Below are positions 12,188-15,082 of a stretch of DNA of 15,082 nt, piece after piece; positions within the stretch are counted from its first letter, which is position 1, and each line of letters opens with the position of its first letter. Location of the stretch: assembly GCA_938021455.1 (NCBI GenBank), contig CALIGP010000279.1:1-15082 (forward strand), read 5' to 3'. The notes beneath the pieces are model-generated. The model ran no database searches. It was not told the origin of the DNA and saw nothing but the letters and a program-made list of their open reading frames with translations. A program made the translations under genes and the position numbers. This DNA is from an uncultured Lewinella sp. (GTDB lineage: Bacteria > Bacteroidota > Bacteroidia > Chitinophagales > Saprospiraceae).

Positions 12188-14856
12188 GAGCCATCCTTCT
12201 ATCCCTTCTCTTTTCCTCCTTTATTTCAGCGCAAAACAGCAGGGCGCGGACGCAGGATGCCATGAAAGCAGAAGCGGACAGCAGCTATCTCCGCGCCCTT
12301 AATTCGTATAATGCAGATGCCTACGATAGTGCTGCCTACTGGTTTGAAAAAGCAGTGGATATCCGCGAAGAACTCTACGCCAATAAGCCTACTCTGGAGC
12401 TAGGGAAGGCAAGTAGTAACCTGGGCTCCAGTTTGCTGTTAAATGGAGATTACTTTGCTGCAGAACGGCCCCTGCGAAGAGCCATTGAAGTATTTCAGCA
12501 GCTGGATACCGTACCAGCGTTTCGGGTCGCCAGAGCCCGAAACGAACTGATCTCAGCCTGGACAGAACGCGGAGACTTCGACCTCGCCGAAAGAATGGCC
12601 CAGCTCGTTTACCGACGGGCAGGGGAGGAGGAAGATCTTGAAGGCATTCTCTCCAGTTTGCTCAATCTCAGCAATCTGTTTTTACGCAAAGAGGCTTATG
12701 AAACGTCGAAGAAACCCTCCCGGGAATTACGCAGCTACGTGATCAGTTTAATGGCACAAGCCTCCCCCGCAGAGCGGGAAGACTATGCACTGGATATCTA
12801 CTTGGCTTACGCTCATCAAAACCTGGCCCTGGGCCTGACAAAAACGGATAGCTTTGCCCTGGCCGAAACCTACTACCTTATCGCGATTCCTACCCTGATG
12901 GCCTATGAAGACATTCCCAACCTTCAGATAATACGTAACAACCTGGCGCTGGGATATCTACGCACGGACCAGCTGACGGCTGCAAAACAGTCCATTGACA
13001 TTGCCCGGGATCTGCAACAGTCTTACCGCGATCAGCGTAACCGCTCCGTCACCGAAGATCATTACGGAGAATACTATCTCAAGACCGGTGACCCCGCCAA
13101 AGCTCTGGCTGCATTCCAGCGGGCGCAGGCTGCGCTGATCGAAGGTTATCACCCCACAACTCCGGGTGATGTGCCTGCTGATGAAGCCCTCCGAGCCTCG
13201 CCCTTCCAGACCGACCTCTTCATCTACCTCGGAGACCAGGCCCGGGCGCTGGAGGCCCTCATTGAAACGGGAAAGGATTATGAACTGCCCCAGCTCAACG
13301 TCTACCAGACCTCTGACCGTCTGATCGATTTTATCCGGGAGAAACACAGCGGTAGCGCCACCAAACTCTTCTGGCGTAGCAAGGTGATGCCGGTCTATGA
13401 GGCGGCGATCCGTCGCTGCCACCTGTCTGGGCGTACGGCGGAGGCCTTCCACTTCTTTGAAAAGTCCAAAGCCGTTCTGCTTTACGAAGCCCTGGCGGGT
13501 AACGATGCCCTGAGCCGGCTGCCGGACAGCCTGCGGATACGAGATAATGTTCTCTCCCAACGAATTACCAATGCGGAGGGGGATACGCTTGCTTACCTGT
13601 CGGCAAGAGAAGATCGGGCAAAATTCAGGCGACAGCTGGAGGAGATGTTCCCTGCCTACCGCCAGGCCGGAGAAAGGCGCTCCGTTTACGAGGCCATGGA
13701 TATTTATCGCGATTACCTAAAGCCGCAGGGTAAAACACTGGTGCATTACGTTTTTGGTCCGCAGCGAACGTACGCCATGGCGCTCGATGAGAATGGCGTT
13801 CACACTTTTGACCTAGGACGGAGCGACAGTCTCTCCGCCGTAGCGGAGCGGATGCTGGGGTATTTTGCTGCGGCCTCCGAGATTCAGAATGATCCGGCGG
13901 GCTTTGCCCGCGCGGCGTACGCGGCTCACCTTGCCTTCATCCAGCCCCTGCACCTGCCGCCGGGCCCACTCCTCATTATTCCTGATGGCCCCCTGACTTA
14001 CCTGCCGTTCTCCGCCATGGTCACGGAAGCCGTGTCGGAGGTGCGCCTAGGTGAGCTTCCTTATTTGCTACGGCGACATCCCGTTACTTTTATTCACTCC
14101 GCAAGCTTGCTAAGTCGCCAGCGCCCACAACCCGAAGGTGAAGTAGCCATCACCGGTTTTGCTCCCTTTACCGATGGTACCGCCAGGCCGGCTTACCCGA
14201 TCTTGCCCTTTGCGCAAGACGAATTGAACGGCCTGCAAAAAGACTTCGCCCTCGAGCTGTTCAAAGACGGGGAGGCAACCCTCGAACGCTTCATCGAAGA
14301 AGCCAAAACAGCCAGCATCCTTCACCTCTCCACCCACGCCTTTTCCACGACCGGAACGGCTTCTCCCCACATCGCTTTTCACGATAGCCTGCTGCTGTTG
14401 CATGACCTCTACCATCAGCAGATTTCGGCGGAATTGGTTGTACTCAGCGCTTGCCAGACCAACGTTGGCCAACTCGCTAGCGGCGAAGGCGTTCTTGGGC
14501 TCGGCAGGGGATTCCTGCAGGCCGGAGCCGGCAGCATTATTGCCAGCCTCTGGAATGTGAATGCCTTTGGCAGCGGGCGAATACTACGCGGCCTTTATGA
14601 CCACCTGGACCAAGGACAGAATCGTGGCATGGCTCTCCACCAGGCTCAATTGGATTATTTAGCGGACGAATCCGTCCGACAGCGAAACAAATCGCCCTAT
14701 CTCTGGGCGGGTTTTACTTATTATGGCCCAGATGAAGCCTTACACCTGGAACCCTGCAGTGGGGGATGGGGCTGGCTTTGGTTGGCAGTGGGGAGCTTGC
14801 TGTTGCTGGGGGGCTGGTTGGTGTTGTCAGGCAGCTTATGGTCAGAAGACGTCTGA
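12160..14856 (+). CDS. Secreted TPR-CHAT protein (caspase-like cysteine protease) with C-terminal membrane helix
   Basis: The 898-residue protein starts with a probable signal peptide (MDAKNCTVLGAILLSLLFSS, cleavage near FISAQ). TPR-like helical repeats run from about 35 to 330 and again near 410-445, for protein binding. The CHAT domain covers about 600-860 with its catalytic pair intact: His726 in ILHLSTHAF and Cys765 in VVLSACQTN, followed by GEGVLGLGRGFLQAGAGSII and SLWNV, all hallmarks of the family. A strongly hydrophobic helix (about 869-892, WGWLWLAVGSLLLLGGWLVL) lies at the very C-terminus. CHAT proteins are caspase/separase relatives that cleave specific protein partners. Export plus tail helix predict a periplasmic protease tethered to a membrane. 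The start lies inside the subtilase gene (28-bp overlap), so translation is probably coupled. The target is not known; the nearby anti-sigma TPR protein and the subtilase are the obvious candidates (inference). Confidence 0.92.
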   Translation: MDAKNCTVLGAILLSLLFSSFISAQNSRARTQDAMKAEADSSYLRALNSYNADAYDSAAYWFEKAVDIREELYANKPTLELGKASSNLGSSLLLNGDYFAAERPLRRAIEVFQQLDTVPAFRVARARNELISAWTERGDFDLAERMAQLVYRRAGEEEDLEGILSSLLNLSNLFLRKEAYETSKKPSRELRSYVISLMAQASPAEREDYALDIYLAYAHQNLALGLTKTDSFALAETYYLIAIPTLMAYEDIPNLQIIRNNLALGYLRTDQLTAAKQSIDIARDLQQSYRDQRNRSVTEDHYGEYYLKTGDPAKALAAFQRAQAALIEGYHPTTPGDVPADEALRASPFQTDLFIYLGDQARALEALIETGKDYELPQLNVYQTSDRLIDFIREKHSGSATKLFWRSKVMPVYEAAIRRCHLSGRTAEAFHFFEKSKAVLLYEALAGNDALSRLPDSLRIRDNVLSQRITNAEGDTLAYLSAREDRAKFRRQLEEMFPAYRQAGERRSVYEAMDIYRDYLKPQGKTLVHYVFGPQRTYAMALDENGVHTFDLGRSDSLSAVAERMLGYFAAASEIQNDPAGFARAAYAAHLAFIQPLHLPPGPLLIIPDGPLTYLPFSAMVTEAVSEVRLGELPYLLRRHPVTFIHSASLLSRQRPQPEGEVAITGFAPFTDGTARPAYPILPFAQDELNGLQKDFALELFKDGEATLERFIEEAKTASILHLSTHAFSTTGTASPHIAFHDSLLLLHDLYHQQISAELVVLSACQTNVGQLASGEGVLGLGRGFLQAGAGSIIASLWNVNAFGSGRILRGLYDHLDQGQNRGMALHQAQLDYLADESVRQRNKSPYLWAGFTYYGPDEALHLEPCSGGWGWLWLAVGSLLLLGGWLVLSGSLWSEDV

Positions 14857-14888
14857 CGAATCGTTTTTGCCTGACGCAGTCGGCAGAA

Positions 14889-14914
14889 ACGTCGTCCGAC
14901 GTCTTTCGGACTTT
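14889..14914. terminator. Possible terminator between convergent genes
   Basis: Two alternative hairpins overlap here: ACGTCG-TC-CGACGT (14889-14902) and GTCCGA-CGTCTT-TCGGAC (14894-14911), the latter followed by TTT. They lie in the 66 bp between the CHAT stop and the end of pheS, where a terminator is expected, but stems are short. Confidence 0.4.
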
Positions 14915-14922
14915 CCTATCTC

Positions 14923-15082
14923 TTACAGTACCCCGGAAAACTGCTTAAGAAACCGCACATCATTCTCAAACATTAGCCGAATATCGGTGATGTTATAGAG
15001 TAACATGGCTTGCCGCTCGATGCCCATGCCGAAGGCATAGCCCGTGTACTTCTCGGGGTCGATGCCACAGTTGATCAATACT
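14923..15082 (-). CDS. pheS: Phenylalanine-tRNA ligase alpha subunit, C-terminal end (start outside window)
   Basis: Only the last 52 codons and the stop (TAA, read from 14925 to 14923) are in the window. The translated tail reads GIDPEKYTGYAFGMGIERQA, then MLLYNITDIRLMFENDVRFL and KQFSGVL. This contains the class II aminoacyl-tRNA synthetase motif 3 (FGMGIER) and the ending with DIRLMFENDVRFLKQF that is characteristic of bacterial PheS. The enzyme, as an alpha2-beta2 complex with PheT, attaches phenylalanine to its tRNA in the cytoplasm. The usual Ile after GMGIER is Gln here, a mild variation. It is a housekeeping gene convergent with the CHAT gene, marking the end of the accessory sigma/CHAT operon. 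It is not in the supplied long-frame list sizes because it is short and partial, but identification is firm. Confidence 0.95.
   Translation of the reverse strand, partial: VLINCGIDPEKYTGYAFGMGIERQAMLLYNITDIRLMFENDVRFLKQFSGVL

Noticed and set aside
12958..13560. 200-codon open frame on the minus strand
   Set aside because: It lies entirely inside the TPR-CHAT gene, has no recognisable domain, and the plus-strand product has clear family motifs; it is a shadow frame.
8380..14856. A true type III-E CRISPR (gRAMP/Craspase) locus
   Set aside because: Sigma factor and TPR-CHAT genes are present, but there is no gRAMP (Cas7-11) gene, no Cas1/Cas2 and no array in the window, and the CHAT protein is exported.

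Overview
The window looks like chromosomal DNA of a Bacteroidota bacterium, most likely of the Lewinella/Saprospiraceae type (inference from gene content, no search run). The signs are a subtilase with a C-terminal type IX secretion (T9SS) sorting domain, an AraC regulator with a membrane-spanning N-terminus, short lipoprotein signals ending in a lipobox Cys, no clear Shine-Dalgarno sequences, one TAnnTTTG promoter box, and many palindromic intergenic repeats.

Layout. Bases 1-1000 hold the 3' part of a membrane-embedded AraC-type regulator. Bases 1001-1553 hold no gene but two related structured repeats of about 140 bp and a separate hairpin. Bases 1554-6129 hold an extracytoplasmic hydrolase cluster: lipoprotein serine hydrolase (S12 beta-lactamase type), S41 peptidase, small probable outer-membrane barrel, and a second lipoprotein S12 hydrolase. 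A 44-bp palindrome ends the barrel gene and appears to supply its last codons. A long inverted repeat separates the cluster from a convergent secreted beta-propeller protein (6253-8058, minus strand).

Bases 8380-14856 form the most interesting unit, all on the plus strand: an ECF-like sigma factor, a single-pass membrane protein that looks like its anti-sigma factor with a C-terminal TPR domain, a T9SS-exported subtilase, and a secreted or membrane-tethered TPR-CHAT protein with an intact His/Cys protease pair. The first two genes overlap by 4 bp and the last two by 28 bp. A 172-bp element with several hairpins inside 14-bp inverted ends lies between the pairs. My reading, which is inference, is an envelope-sensing sigma pathway in which a CHAT protease may act on the periplasmic part of the anti-sigma factor. 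The gene set (sigma, anti-sigma, TPR-CHAT) recalls the effector arm of type III-E CRISPR systems, but no CRISPR array or gRAMP gene is present, and here the CHAT protein carries a signal peptide.

The window closes with the 3' end of pheS on the minus strand (14923-15082), convergent with the CHAT gene. No rRNA, tRNA, transposase or CRISPR array was found.
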